Notes: generated by a model not told the origin, from the sequence alone. 64,000 bases of DNA from Rhizobacter sp. Root1221 (GCF_001425785.1 NZ_LMDI01000018.1:37910-101909); one strand, 5' to 3'; counted from the stretch's first letter, positions 43,695-53,553 are shown. Translations and numbers: made by a program.

Positions 43695-44297
43695 TCAGGG
43701 GGTGACGGAACGGATCAGGCGCTCGTACGCCGTCCACGCCCGGTCGCAGGCGAGCGGATCGCGCAGGAACCGGGCTTCGCGCATCAGCGCGACGAAGAGG
43801 CCGTCGAGCTCGAAGACGATCTGCTCGGCGTCGGTGTCGGGGAGGAGGTGACCGACCTGGATGGCCAGGTCGACCGAGCGGCGCAACGCGGCGCGCCAAT
43901 GCAACACGTGTTCGAGGAGCAGGTCGCGCAGCGGGCCCTCGCAGTCGTCGAACTCGAAGGCGCCGGCGCTGTAGAGGCAGCCGGTGCGGCTCTCGACCTC
44001 GCGCACCCGCTTCATCCACAGGTGCATGATGGCGTTCAGGCGCGGCAGGCCGCGTGGTTCGCGCATGGCCGGCATGAACACGTCCTGCAGGAACCGCTTG
44101 GCGTATTCTTCGATCACGGCCTTCTGCAGCGCCTCGCGCGAGCCGATGCGCGAAAACACCCCGCTCTTGGACAACCCGGCACGCTTGGCCACCTCGCCCA
44201 GGCTCAGGCTGTTGAGGCCGTCGGCCAGGGCCATGGCCAGCGCGGTCTCGACGATGGCGCCCAAGGTGGCTTCGCTGCGTTCGGTGCGGGTTTCCAT
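43695..44297 (-). CDS. TetR-family regulator of the microprotein-hydrolase operon
   Basis: This 200-aa regulator has an HTH in LSLGEVAKRAGLSKSGVFSRIG (about residues 31-52) and a TetR C-terminal domain of the type seen in YxaF/LmrA-like regulators (GCLYSAGAFEFDDCEGPLRD). It lies directly upstream of the microprotein and hydrolase genes on the same strand. A 12-bp palindrome is 13 bp upstream of its ATG, and a near-identical copy precedes the microprotein gene. Autoregulation and control of the downstream pair are therefore likely. Confidence 0.88.
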   Translation of the reverse strand: METRTERSEATLGAIVETALAMALADGLNSLSLGEVAKRAGLSKSGVFSRIGSREALQKAVIEEYAKRFLQDVFMPAMREPRGLPRLNAIMHLWMKRVREVESRTGCLYSAGAFEFDDCEGPLRDLLLEHVLHWRAALRRSVDLAIQVGHLLPDTDAEQIVFELDGLFVALMREARFLRDPLACDRAWTAYERLIRSVTP

Positions 44298-44309
44298 GTC
44301 TCTAATTTA

Positions 44310-44321
44310 GCACGATCGTGC
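44310..44321. promoter_or_regulatory. TetR operator upstream of tetR at 44297
   Basis: GCACGATCGTGC is a perfect 12-bp palindrome flanked by an AT-rich CTAATTTA. It lies in the divergent space between this regulator and the PAS sensor kinase gene, 138 bp from the latter's ATG. Confidence 0.65.
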
Positions 44322-44458
44322 GACGTTTCAAGCGCTATTTTGCGAGGGGATGTCCTGCCGGTCGCGGATCGGCTGAACGGCCGATCGACAGCGGTCGCTT
44401 CCCCGTGGTACACCCATTCCGCACGGTCGGAGCAGGCTCTTCAATCTACATCGGCAGC

Positions 44459-46282
44459 ATGACGGTTCAGCGCGCACTCACGCGACGCCATTGGCTGGCC
44501 GTCGTCTCGTACCTCATGGTGGTTGCCCTGACGGCGGCGCTGGGGGTGGCCAGCGCCGACATCCTGTCGGCGGTGCGCGCCTACGTGGGCGGCGAGAGCC
44601 TGTGGTCCAAGGGGCAGAAGGAAGCGCTGTACCACCTCGACCGGTACGCCCGCCTGCACGACCCGAACGACTATGTGCGCTTCGAACGGGCGTTGTCCAT
44701 GCCGCTCGGCGACCGCCGGGCCCGCATCGAACTCTCCGGCCCGTCACCTGACCTGGAAGTCGCCCGCCAGGGGTTGCAGCAGGGTGGCAACCACCCCGAT
44801 GACATCCCCTCGATGATCACGCTGTTCCTCCGTTTCAAGGAAGTCAGTTTCATGGCGGACGCGATCGCCATCTGGGCCGAAGCCGACGTGGCCATCGACG
44901 AACTCCGCGTGCTCGGGGTGCAGATGCGCCGGCACGTGGTGGCGGGCGAGGCCGACGGGCCGGAACTTCGCGCGCTGGCGCAGCGCCTGCCCGCCATGGA
45001 CGCCCGGCTGTCGCAGCTGGAGCGCCAGTTCTCGGACCGCCTCGGCGAAGCCTCGCGGCTGTCGAAGCGCATCGTGCTGGTGGCCACGCTGACCATCTCC
45101 GTGGTGCTGGCCTCGGCCGGGCTCCTGCTGATCGCCCGCCTGCTGAACCAGCAGTTGATGGCCGAACGGGCGCTGCGCGAAGGCAACGAACGCTGGGCGC
45201 TTGCCGCCGATGCCGCGGGCATCGGCGTGTTCGACTGGGACGTGGTGCGCAAGCGGGTCGCGCTCGATGCGCGCGCTGCCGTGCTGGCCGGTTTTCCCGC
45301 GGCCCACACCGTGGCCGATGCGGACCACTTCGCCATCGAGTCCGTCCATCCCGAAGACCGTGAACGCGTGCAGCACATGCTGGGTTCGGCGGTCGACCGT
45401 GTCGAACCGGTGTCGGTCCGCTACCGTGTCGTGACGCCGATGGGCAAGGTGCGCCACATCGAACTGCACGCGCGGGCGCGGGCCAACGGCCGCCACCCGC
45501 GCATGATCGGCATCCTGCGCGACGTCAGCCGGGACATGGAGGCCGAACGCCTGCGCCTCGACAAGGAAACCGCCGAACGCGCCAACCGGGCCAAGGGCGA
45601 GTTCCTGTCCCGGGTAAGCCACGAGCTGCGCACGCCACTCAACGCGGTGCTCGGTTTCGCGCAGCTGATGCAGCTCGACAGTGCCGAAAAACTCAGCCCC
45701 GGGCAGGCCGCCCGCGTCGGGCACGTGATCGACAGCGGCCGCCACCTGCTCGACCTCATCAACGACATGCTCGACGTCACGAGCATCGACGCCGGCGGGG
45801 TGAAGTTCGCCCCGCAGCAAGTGTCCGTTCACGGCGTGCTCGCCCGCTGCAGCGACAAGCTGTCGGCGCTGGCCGATGCACAAGGGGTGCGCATCGTGCC
45901 ACCCCCACCGGAGCGCGACCTGCACGTCCTGGCGGACCCGCGGCGGCTCGAGCAGGTGTTCATCAACCTCATGTCGAACGCCATCAAGTACAACCGGCCC
46001 GACGGCGAGGTGCGGCTCACCGTGGAACCCGACGGCAACGACGTGGTGGCCAAGGTGCACGACACCGGCGCGGGGTTGACCGAGGAGCAGCTGGGCCAGC
46101 TGTTCCAGCCGTTCAACCGGCTCGGTGCCGAGTACTCGAAGGTGGTGGGCAGCGGCCTCGGCCTCGTCATCACCCGCCAGCTGGTGACGCTGATGGGCGG
46201 CAGCGTGGCCGCCAGCAGCCGCGCGGGCGAGGGGACGACGTTCGTGGTGCGGCTGCCCAAGGGCAGTGCCGTCGCGGCCTGA
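44459..46282 (+). CDS. Membrane-bound PAS sensor histidine kinase
   Basis: This 607-aa kinase has TM1 at about 12-34, a periplasmic helical region to about 200, TM2 (VLVATLTISVVLASAGLLLI) at about 204-223, and a PAS domain at about 245-355. HisKA follows with GEFLSRVSHELRTPLNAVLG (phospho-His near residue 389), then HATPase_c with NAIKYN, DTGAGL and GSGLGL. There is no receiver domain and no response-regulator gene next door. The ATG at 44459 fits a charged N-terminus before TM1. The signal and partner are unknown. Confidence 0.9.
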   Translation: MTVQRALTRRHWLAVVSYLMVVALTAALGVASADILSAVRAYVGGESLWSKGQKEALYHLDRYARLHDPNDYVRFERALSMPLGDRRARIELSGPSPDLEVARQGLQQGGNHPDDIPSMITLFLRFKEVSFMADAIAIWAEADVAIDELRVLGVQMRRHVVAGEADGPELRALAQRLPAMDARLSQLERQFSDRLGEASRLSKRIVLVATLTISVVLASAGLLLIARLLNQQLMAERALREGNERWALAADAAGIGVFDWDVVRKRVALDARAAVLAGFPAAHTVADADHFAIESVHPEDRERVQHMLGSAVDRVEPVSVRYRVVTPMGKVRHIELHARARANGRHPRMIGILRDVSRDMEAERLRLDKETAERANRAKGEFLSRVSHELRTPLNAVLGFAQLMQLDSAEKLSPGQAARVGHVIDSGRHLLDLINDMLDVTSIDAGGVKFAPQQVSVHGVLARCSDKLSALADAQGVRIVPPPPERDLHVLADPRRLEQVFINLMSNAIKYNRPDGEVRLTVEPDGNDVVAKVHDTGAGLTEEQLGQLFQPFNRLGAEYSKVVGSGLGLVITRQLVTLMGGSVAASSRAGEGTTFVVRLPKGSAVAA

Positions 46283-46303
46283 AGCGGGGGAGACTGACGC
46301 GGA

Positions 46304-47989
46304 TCAGGCCGGCACGTAGCCGCGCGGGATGGCCCCGAGCAGGTCGCGGGTGTAGGCCTCGCGCGGGTGGTCCAGCACCTGGGTCACCGGGGCCTGTTCC
46401 ACCACCTGGCCGTCCTTCATCACCATCACCTCATCGGCCATGAACCGCACCACCGCGATGTCGTGGCTGATGAACACGTAGGCGAGGCCCAGCTCGTCCT
46501 GCAGGTCCTTCAACAGGTTGAGCACCTGCGCCTGCACCGACACGTCGAGCGCGCTGACCGCCTCGTCGAGCACCAGCACCTCGGGGTTCAGTGTCAGGCA
46601 CCGGGCGATGGCCACGCGCTGGCGCTGGCCGCCGGAGAACTCGTGCGGGTAGCGGTTCATCGCGGATTCGTCGAGGCCCACACGCGCGAGCAGCGCGCGC
46701 GCGCGCGCCTCGCGATCAGCGTCCGACGTGCCGATGCCGTGGATGGCCATGGGTTCGACGAGCGTGCGGCCGATCGCAAAACGCGGGTTGAGCGACGCAT
46801 ACGGGTTCTGGAACACGACCTGGATGCGCCGGCGCATGGGCAGCATCTCGCGCCGTGACAGCGCCAGCAGGTCCCGCCCGTCGAAGGTCACGCGGCCGCC
46901 TTCAGGGCCACCGTGCGGTTCGTGCAGGCGCAGCAGCGCGAGGCCCATCGTCGTCTTGCCGGAACCGGATTCGCCCACCACGCCGAGGGTATGCCCACGC
47001 CGCAGCGTGAAGCTCGCGCCCTTGACGGCCTTGAACTCGCGCCGGCCGAACACCCCGTGGCGCAGCCAGAACCCCTTCGTGAGGTTCTCGGCCTGCAGCA
47101 CCACCGGCGCGGCCGGGTCCTTCACCACCGGGGTGGAGGCGGTGGCCGGCCGCACGTCGTCGATGGCCCGCAGGCGGTGACCCTGCTGGAGCGAGGGGCG
47201 GCAGGCCAGCAGCGCCTGCGTGTACGCGTCCTGCGGGTCGGAGAAAATGCGGGCCACCGGGCCGCGCTCGCGCACGGTGCCCTGGCGCATCACCACCACC
47301 TCGTCGGCGATCTCACCCACCACCCCGAGGTCGTGGCTGATGAACAGCATGCTCATGCGGTGCTTGTCCTTGAGCGCGCGCAGCAGGTCGAGGATCTGGC
47401 GCTGGATGGTCACGTCGAGCGCCGTGGTGGGTTCGTCGGCGATCAGCAGCTTCGGCTTGCAGGCGAGCGCCATCGCGATCATCACGCGTTGCTGTTGCCC
47501 GCCCGACAGCTCGTGCGGGTAGCTGGACAGGCGCCGCTTCGGTTCGGGCAGCCCCACCTCGTCGAGCAGGGCCTCGGCCTGGGCCAGGGCCTGGCGCGCG
47601 CTGAGGCCCAGGTGCCGGCGCAGCGGTTCGGTCACCTGCCGGCCCACGGTGAACACCGGGTTCAACGAACTCATCGGGTCCTGGAACACGCAGGCGATCT
47701 CGCGCCCGCGCAGCGCCTGCAACTCGCCGAGGGTCGCGTGCACCAGGTCGCGGTCCTGGAACAGGATGCGGCCGCGCCGTTCGGCATTCTCGGGCAGCAG
47801 GTTCAGGATCGACATGGCCGTGACACTCTTGCCCGAGCCCGATTCCCCGACGAGGGCCACCGTGGTGTTCTCGGGCACGTCGAGGCTCACGCCCACCGGC
47901 CCGCGCCCGACGGCCTCGGTGCGCAGCACCACGCCGTGTTCCTTGCCCACGCGGAACGCCACGTGGAGGTCCTGGATGCTCAAGAGCAT
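46304..47989 (-). CDS. yejF: Fused two-domain ABC ATPase of a YejABEF-type peptide transporter
   Basis: This 561-aa ATPase contains two complete nucleotide-binding domains. The first has [19 protein letters not shown] and [12 protein letters not shown]; the second has [20 protein letters not shown] and [12 protein letters not shown]. Oligopeptide C-terminal extensions follow each domain. This fused architecture is that of YejF. It powers uptake of oligopeptides through YejB/YejE; in E. coli the system also imports microcin C. The start at 47989 is preceded by GAGGA and lies 10 bp after yejE. Confidence 0.92.
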   Translation of the reverse strand: MLLSIQDLHVAFRVGKEHGVVLRTEAVGRGPVGVSLDVPENTTVALVGESGSGKSVTAMSILNLLPENAERRGRILFQDRDLVHATLGELQALRGREIACVFQDPMSSLNPVFTVGRQVTEPLRRHLGLSARQALAQAEALLDEVGLPEPKRRLSSYPHELSGGQQQRVMIAMALACKPKLLIADEPTTALDVTIQRQILDLLRALKDKHRMSMLFISHDLGVVGEIADEVVVMRQGTVRERGPVARIFSDPQDAYTQALLACRPSLQQGHRLRAIDDVRPATASTPVVKDPAAPVVLQAENLTKGFWLRHGVFGRREFKAVKGASFTLRRGHTLGVVGESGSGKTTMGLALLRLHEPHGGPEGGRVTFDGRDLLALSRREMLPMRRRIQVVFQNPYASLNPRFAIGRTLVEPMAIHGIGTSDADREARARALLARVGLDESAMNRYPHEFSGGQRQRVAIARCLTLNPEVLVLDEAVSALDVSVQAQVLNLLKDLQDELGLAYVFISHDIAVVRFMADEVMVMKDGQVVEQAPVTQVLDHPREAYTRDLLGAIPRGYVPA

Positions 47990-47999
47990 GGGGTGTTCC

Positions 48000-49016
48000 T
48001 CATTCCAGCCCGCGGAGTTTGGGGTCGAGCGCATCGCGCAGCGCGTCGGTGAACAGCGAGAACGCGGTGACGAACACCGCCATGAACACCGTGGCCGCGG
48101 CCAGCTGCCACCAGTAGCCCTGGATCAGCTCGCTCTGGGCCTCGGACAGCATGGTGCCCCAGCTCACCTCGTCCACCGCCACGCCGAGCCCGAGGTACGA
48201 CAGGATCACCTCGGCCTTGATGAACCCCACCACATGCACCGACAACTGCACGAGCAGCACATGGCTGATGTTGGGCAGGATGTGGCGGAACATGCGTGAC
48301 GTGGTGCTGGCCCCGATGGCCTCGGCCGCGCGCACGTACTCGCGCACCGTGTGTTTCAGGAACTCGGCGCGCACGAGGCGGTAGATGCCGGTCCAGCCCG
48401 CGAAGCCCAGGATCAGCACCACCGATTGCGTGCCCCGCCCGGCCAGCGCCGCGAACGCGAAGATCAGCAGGATGCCGGGGATGGACGTGAACACGTTGTA
48501 GACCCACTCCAGCAGGTCGCCCACCTTGCCGCCGAAGAAGCCGGCGAGCGCACCGAGCACCGTGCCGATGGCGGTGGCCACGACGGCCGCCAGCACGCCC
48601 ACCAGCACCGAAACCTTCGCACCCTGCACGGCCTTGGCGAGCACGTCGCGGCCCTGCAGGTCGGCGCCGAACGGCAGGGTGTTCGCCTTGGCGGTCTCGG
48701 TGTGTTCGAACGTGGCCGCGCGTTCGGCCCAGGCCTTGTATTGCGGGGCCAGGGGGTCGATGTCGCTCAGGTCGACGTTGGGCCCGGTGGGGACCGGCAG
48801 CCCGGCGGTGGCGCTGCCGTTGGCCGGGCCCATGAAGCTCGGCGGGGCATACGACACGCCGCGTTCGCGCTGCCAGTCCGAGGCGATGAGCCCGGCGCTC
48901 GCCAGCAGCACCATCACCAGGAACAACAGCACCACGATGAGCGCGGCCATGCCCACCTTGTCGCGGCGCAGGCGGCGCCACGCGGCGGCCCAGATGCCCT
49001 CGGTGGGGGCCGTCAC
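48000..49016 (-). CDS. yejE: Peptide ABC transporter permease, YejE-like
   Basis: This 338-aa inner-membrane permease has a long periplasmic segment after TM1 (YAPPSFMGPANGSATAGLPV) as in YejE, and the EAA-type loop EYVRAAEAIGASTTSRMFRH. The start is a GTG at 49016 that overlaps the yejB stop (GTGA), implying coupling; no ATG fits the conserved beginning (TAPTEGIWAAAWRRLRRDK). The longer open frame upstream belongs to yejB in another frame. It functions with YejB as the channel. Confidence 0.92.
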   Translation of the reverse strand: MTAPTEGIWAAAWRRLRRDKVGMAALIVVLLFLVMVLLASAGLIASDWQRERGVSYAPPSFMGPANGSATAGLPVPTGPNVDLSDIDPLAPQYKAWAERAATFEHTETAKANTLPFGADLQGRDVLAKAVQGAKVSVLVGVLAAVVATAIGTVLGALAGFFGGKVGDLLEWVYNVFTSIPGILLIFAFAALAGRGTQSVVLILGFAGWTGIYRLVRAEFLKHTVREYVRAAEAIGASTTSRMFRHILPNISHVLLVQLSVHVVGFIKAEVILSYLGLGVAVDEVSWGTMLSEAQSELIQGYWWQLAAATVFMAVFVTAFSLFTDALRDALDPKLRGLE

Positions 49017-49951
49017 TTGAGCACCACCCGCGGATCGGCCACGGTGTAGAGCACGTCGGTCAACAGGTTCACCACCATCGTGATGACGGCGAGGTAGATC
49101 GTCACGGCCTGGATGACGGGGTAGTCGCTGCGGTTCACCGCGAGCAGCACCTCGCGGCCCACGCCCGGGATCGAGAAGAACACCTCGATCAGGAACGACC
49201 CCACGAAGATGCCCGGCAGGGCACCGCCGATGCCGGTGAGGATGGGGATCATCGCGTTGCGCATCACGTGTGTCAGCAGGATGCGCTTTTCCGTGAGCCC
49301 CTTGGCCCGCGCGGTGCGCACGTAGTCGTTGCCGATCTCGTCGAGGAAGTAGCTGCGGTACAGCCGCGTTTGCGGCGACAGCGACACGAACACCGCCAGC
49401 AGCACCGGCAGCGGGGCGTACTTCACGAGGTTGGTCCACACCGAGTCGGTCCAGCCCTGCACCGGGAACCAGCCCAGGCGAAACGCGAACACGTACTGCC
49501 CGGCGATCACGTACACCAGGAACGAGATGGACAGCGCCACCGTGGTGACGATCATCACCGCGCGGTCGGTCAGCGAGCCACGCAGGTAGGCCACCGCGAG
49601 GGCGAACGGGATGGCGAGCAGCACCTCCAGCACCAGGATGGGCACCATCACCGTCAGCGTGGCTGGCAGGCGGCTCAGGAACAGCCCGGCGACGGATTCG
49701 TTGGTGGCCCAGCTGCGGCCCCAGTCCAGGGTGACGATCTGCTTCGCGAAGATCCAGAGCTGCTCCCACACCGGGCGGTTCAGCCCGAGCAGGTCCTGGA
49801 TGGCCTTGACGGTCTCGGCGGAGGCGTTCTGGCCGGCGAGGATTTCCGCCGGGTCGCCGCCGAAGTACTTGAACAGGAAGAACACCAGCAGCACGACGCC
49901 GATCAGCGTCGGGATCATCTGCCACAAACGTCGCAACAGGTAGGCCGTCAT
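49013..49951 (-). CDS. yejB: Peptide ABC transporter permease, YejB-like
   Basis: This 312-aa permease starts MTAYLLRRLWQMIPTLIGVV, the usual DppB/YejB beginning. It has six hydrophobic segments and an EAA-type loop (NDYVRTARAKGLTEKRILLT). It is the first gene of yejB-yejE-yejF and is divergent from yejA, with 71 bp between their starts. Divergence of the binding-protein gene differs from the single yejABEF operon of E. coli. Confidence 0.92.
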   Translation of the reverse strand: MTAYLLRRLWQMIPTLIGVVLLVFFLFKYFGGDPAEILAGQNASAETVKAIQDLLGLNRPVWEQLWIFAKQIVTLDWGRSWATNESVAGLFLSRLPATLTVMVPILVLEVLLAIPFALAVAYLRGSLTDRAVMIVTTVALSISFLVYVIAGQYVFAFRLGWFPVQGWTDSVWTNLVKYAPLPVLLAVFVSLSPQTRLYRSYFLDEIGNDYVRTARAKGLTEKRILLTHVMRNAMIPILTGIGGALPGIFVGSFLIEVFFSIPGVGREVLLAVNRSDYPVIQAVTIYLAVITMVVNLLTDVLYTVADPRVVLK

Positions 49952-50022
49952 GCGGTGGGGACCTCGGCTCGGAAAATACGGGGGTGTGTCGAGCCGGAGT
50001 CTACGGCCCTAGACTAGCGATC

Positions 50023-51825
50023 ATGAACACCTGGCTCCAACTTTTTCGGCGAATGGGCGTCGCGTGGATGGCGGCGCCGGCGTTGGTTTTCGCACAGTCC
50101 GCCGCCGCGCCGCCGCAGAAGGTGCTGCGCATCCCGTTCGTCGCGGCCGAGACCGGGTTCGACTACGCGCAGGTGAGCGACCTGTACTCGAACATCGCCA
50201 TCTCGCACATCTTCGATTCGCTGTACGACTACGACCACCTGGCCCGGCCGTTCAAGATCAAGCCGGCCACCGCGGTGGCCATGCCCGAAGTGTCGGCCGA
50301 CTTCCGCACGTACACGGTGCGCCTGAAGCCTGGCACCTACTTCGCCGACGATCCGGCGTTCAAGGGGCAGAAGCGAGAGCTGGTGGCCGCCGACTATGTC
50401 TACTCGATCAAGCGCTATTTCGACCCGAAGATCAAGAGCCCGCACTACTCCGGCATGGTGGACGAGGGCATCGTGGGCCTCGACGAGCATCGCCAGGCGG
50501 CCATCAAGGCCAAGAAGCCGTTCGACTACGACCGCGAGGTCGAAGGCCTCCGGGCGCTCGACCGCTACACGCTGCAATTCAAGCTCGCGGAACCCCGGCC
50601 GCGGTTCATCTATGCGCTGGCCGGGTTCGTCGCGATGGCCCGCGAGGTGGCCGAAGCCTATGGCGATGCGATCGGCGAGCACCCGGTGGGCACCGGGCCG
50701 TTCCGTCTCACGCAATGGCGGCGCAGCTCGCTGATGGTGTTCGAGCGCAACCCGAACTACCGCGAGGAGTACTACAACGCCGAACCGAACGCCGACGACG
50801 TGGCAGGCCAGGCGCTGCTGGCCCGTTTCAAGGGGCGGCGGCTGCCCATGGTGGACCGGGTCGAGGTGAGCGTGGTGGACGAAAGCCAGCCGCGGTGGCT
50901 CGCGTTCCTGAACAACGAGTTCGACGTGGCGGCCGTGCCGCTCGAGTTCACGAACGTGGCGCTGCCGCAGGGCAAGCTGGCGCCCAACCTCGCCAAACGT
51001 GGCATCCAGTTGCGGCGCCGGCTCGGCTCGGACGTCACGTTCTACTACTTCAACATGGACGACCCGGTGGTAGGCGGCTACACCCCGCAGAAGGTGGCAC
51101 TGCGGCGCGCCATCTCGCTGGCCACGAACGTCGAGCAGGAGGTGACCCGCGTTCGCCGCGGCCAGGCCATCCCCGCGCAGTCGGGCGTCGCCCCCGACAC
51201 CTACGGCTACGACCCCACGTTCAAGACCGAGAACAGCGAGTTCAGCCCCGCGAAGGCAAAGGCCCTGCTCGACCTGAACGGTTATGTCGACCGCGACGGC
51301 GACGGCTGGCGCGACCAGCCCGACGGCCAGCCGCTGGTCATCAAGTACGCCACGCAGCCCGACCCCATCTCGCGCCAGTTCGACGAGTTGTGGAAGAAGA
51401 ACATGGACGCCATCAACGTGCGCCTGTCGTTCGACATCGGCAAGTGGCCCGACCAGCTCAAGCGGGCGCGGGCCGGGCAGCTGATGGTGTGGGCACTCGG
51501 GTCGTCGTCGTCGTCACCCGACAGCTCGGGCGGGTTCGAGCGGTCCTACGGGCCGTCCGCGGGCGCGGGCAACCTCGCGCGGTTCAAGCTGAAGGCCTAC
51601 GACGACGTGTACCGCCGCATCGACTCGCTGCCCGACGGCCCGGAACGCCTGGCAGCGATGCGGGAGGGCAACCGGCTGCTGGTGGCCTACATGCCGTACA
51701 AGTTCAATGTGCACCGCATCATCAACCAGCTGGTGCAGCCCTGGGTCATCGGCTACCGGGCGCCCATCTTCTGGAACAACTACTGGCACATGGTGGACAT
51801 CGACGACACGCTGCGGCCCCGGTGA
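50023..51825 (+). CDS. yejA: Oligopeptide ABC transporter substrate-binding protein, YejA-like
   Basis: This 600-aa family-5 binding protein has a signal peptide ending near FAQSAAA and the conserved segments VSDLYSNIAISHIFDSLYDY, VGTGPFRLTQWRRSS and VMIFERNPNYREEY-like wording (here LMVFERNPNYREEY). It supplies peptides to the YejB/YejE channel encoded divergently. A TAGACT -10-like box is 13 bp upstream of the ATG at 50023, giving a very short leader. Its stop abuts the convergent trxC stop with no base between. Confidence 0.92.
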   Translation: MNTWLQLFRRMGVAWMAAPALVFAQSAAAPPQKVLRIPFVAAETGFDYAQVSDLYSNIAISHIFDSLYDYDHLARPFKIKPATAVAMPEVSADFRTYTVRLKPGTYFADDPAFKGQKRELVAADYVYSIKRYFDPKIKSPHYSGMVDEGIVGLDEHRQAAIKAKKPFDYDREVEGLRALDRYTLQFKLAEPRPRFIYALAGFVAMAREVAEAYGDAIGEHPVGTGPFRLTQWRRSSLMVFERNPNYREEYYNAEPNADDVAGQALLARFKGRRLPMVDRVEVSVVDESQPRWLAFLNNEFDVAAVPLEFTNVALPQGKLAPNLAKRGIQLRRRLGSDVTFYYFNMDDPVVGGYTPQKVALRRAISLATNVEQEVTRVRRGQAIPAQSGVAPDTYGYDPTFKTENSEFSPAKAKALLDLNGYVDRDGDGWRDQPDGQPLVIKYATQPDPISRQFDELWKKNMDAINVRLSFDIGKWPDQLKRARAGQLMVWALGSSSSSPDSSGGFERSYGPSAGAGNLARFKLKAYDDVYRRIDSLPDGPERLAAMREGNRLLVAYMPYKFNVHRIINQLVQPWVIGYRAPIFWNNYWHMVDIDDTLRPR

Positions 51826-52242
51826 TCACTTCGTGGCCCAGGCCACGATCTGGGACGCCTGCACCGCGCCCGCCTGGCGCCGGGTCTCCTGGCCACGGTC
51901 GATCCGCACCAGCGTGGGGATGCTGCGGATCGCGAACCGCCCGGCGGTGCGGGGGTTCGCATCGCTGTCCACCTTCACCAGCACGGCGCGGCCCTGCAGC
52001 TCGCGCGCGGCCACCTCGAACTGCGGCGCCATGATGCGGCAGGGGCCGCACCAGGCCGCCCAGAAGTCCACCACAACCGGCAGCTCCGAACGGGCCACGA
52101 ACGTGTCGAAGTTGCTGTCGTCCAGCGTGATCGGGGTGGCGGGCAGCAGCGGCACGCCGCAGCGCCCGCACACGGGGTCGTCGCGCAACCGCTCGCCGGG
52201 CACGCGGTTGGTGGCTTGGCATTGGGGACAGGCAACATGCAT
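51826..52242 (-). CDS. trxC: Thioredoxin 2 with N-terminal zinc motif
   Basis: This 138-aa cytoplasmic disulfide reductase has the TrxC-type zinc ribbon (CPQC at residues 5-8 and CGRC at about 25-28) followed by the thioredoxin fold with the redox site WCGPC near residue 64. It should reduce protein disulfides with thioredoxin reductase and is typically induced by oxidative stress. The start at 52242 (MHVACPQCQATNRVPGERL) places the zinc motif as in E. coli TrxC. The gene is convergent with yejA. Confidence 0.95.
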   Translation of the reverse strand: MHVACPQCQATNRVPGERLRDDPVCGRCGVPLLPATPITLDDSNFDTFVARSELPVVVDFWAAWCGPCRIMAPQFEVAARELQGRAVLVKVDSDANPRTAGRFAIRSIPTLVRIDRGQETRRQAGAVQASQIVAWATK

Positions 52243-52388
52243 CGTTCGGCTCCGGAGCGGCAACTCCCCTGGACATGCTGCTGGCAGGCCGGATTTCAAC
52301 CACACGATCTGCGGGGTGGACGCGTTGTCCGGGCGGGCATAGCATCATCGGACGGTGGGCGGCGTTGTCCGACCCAAGGAGACGATCC

Positions 52389-53549
52389 ATGTCGTTCGAC
52401 ACCCGTTCGCCGCACACCGGTGCGGCGTCCCCCGATCCCATGTGGCTGTCCGACACCACGCCGGCCCAGTCCGCGTGGCGGCCTTCGGTAGCACGGCCAC
52501 CGGCGTTGCAGGCGCCGCCAAAGCTGCTCGCGAAGGTGGGCGAGGCGTTTGCCACCGCGTTGGCCGCGCTGCACGACCGCCTGCTTGACGCCGACCCGCG
52601 TGCCCTCGAGGCGAGCCTCGCCGAACTCGAACGCCTCGAGAACCTGGGCCTGCAGGTGCAGCAGATGGCCCGGGTGATGGGCCACGATGGTGCCCACGCG
52701 GTGGAGAACATCGACCTGGCCGACGCCGTCCAGCGGGCGCTGGTGCTGTGGTCCACCGCCGCCCGTGCCCGCGGGGTGGTGCTGAACCAGCCCGACGCCA
52801 CCTCGGCACGCGTGCAGGTGGACGCCGCCGTGTTCGAGCAGCTGATCGACCTCACGCTCGAACACGCGCTGGACGCCGGCGACTCGGTGGCGCTGCGGGT
52901 GCGCCCGCAGCCGGCCGCGCAGCAGGCGCTGCTGCTGATCGACGTGCAGCGCACCGGCCCCATCACGTCGGCCGCGTCCGGGCGTGGGAATGCGGTCGAG
53001 GACGACGAGGACGACCTGCGCTGGCTGATGCTGAGCCAGGTGGCCCGGGCGAGCGGCATCGCCGCCCGGCGCGAGCGCTCGGGCAGCATGCTGAGCGTGG
53101 TGTTGACCTTCCCGATGGCCACGCTCGGCAGCTGGTACCCGGCCACGGCCGAGGCGGCCGACATGGCGGGCACTGCGGGCGTGCGCGGGGGCCATGTGCT
53201 GATCATCGACCCACGCTCCCGGTCACGCCTGCAGGCCCGCGAACTGCTGCTGGCCGCGGGGCTCCGGGCCGATGCCGCCGCCAACCTCGATCAGGCCCGC
53301 CTGGCGCTGCGTGACCGCGAACCGGACGTGCTGATCACCGGGTTCCCCGCCAACGACCCGGAGGCCGCGCGTTTCATCGACGACCTGCGCACGAGCCAAC
53401 CGCGCCTCGCCGTGATCGAGTTGGTCGATGCGGCCAGCGGGTTCATGCCCACGGGGCTGGACACACCCGGGTGCGTGAGCCGGGCCGAGCTGGCCAGCGC
53501 GCTCTTGCCCGCCGTGCTGCTCGATCTGGAGGCCGCCCGAGGCGCCTAG
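52389..53549 (+). CDS. Degenerate histidine-kinase/receiver-like protein
   Basis: This 386-aa protein looks like a signalling kinase core that has lost its key residues. Residues about 45-120 are helical (DHp-like, LERLENLGLQVQQMARVMGH). About 120-255 resemble HATPase_c, but the N-box reads LIDLTLEHALDAG and the G-boxes are missing. About 268-380 resemble a receiver (GGHVLIIDPRSRSRLQAREL), but the acceptor position reads DVLITGF rather than having Asp. It is likely a non-catalytic scaffold or sensor. No partner two-component gene adjoins it. The start at 52389 is clear. Confidence 0.7.
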   Translation: MSFDTRSPHTGAASPDPMWLSDTTPAQSAWRPSVARPPALQAPPKLLAKVGEAFATALAALHDRLLDADPRALEASLAELERLENLGLQVQQMARVMGHDGAHAVENIDLADAVQRALVLWSTAARARGVVLNQPDATSARVQVDAAVFEQLIDLTLEHALDAGDSVALRVRPQPAAQQALLLIDVQRTGPITSAASGRGNAVEDDEDDLRWLMLSQVARASGIAARRERSGSMLSVVLTFPMATLGSWYPATAEAADMAGTAGVRGGHVLIIDPRSRSRLQARELLLAAGLRADAAANLDQARLALRDREPDVLITGFPANDPEAARFIDDLRTSQPRLAVIELVDAASGFMPTGLDTPGCVSRAELASALLPAVLLDLEAARGA

Positions 53550-53553
53550 GTGC

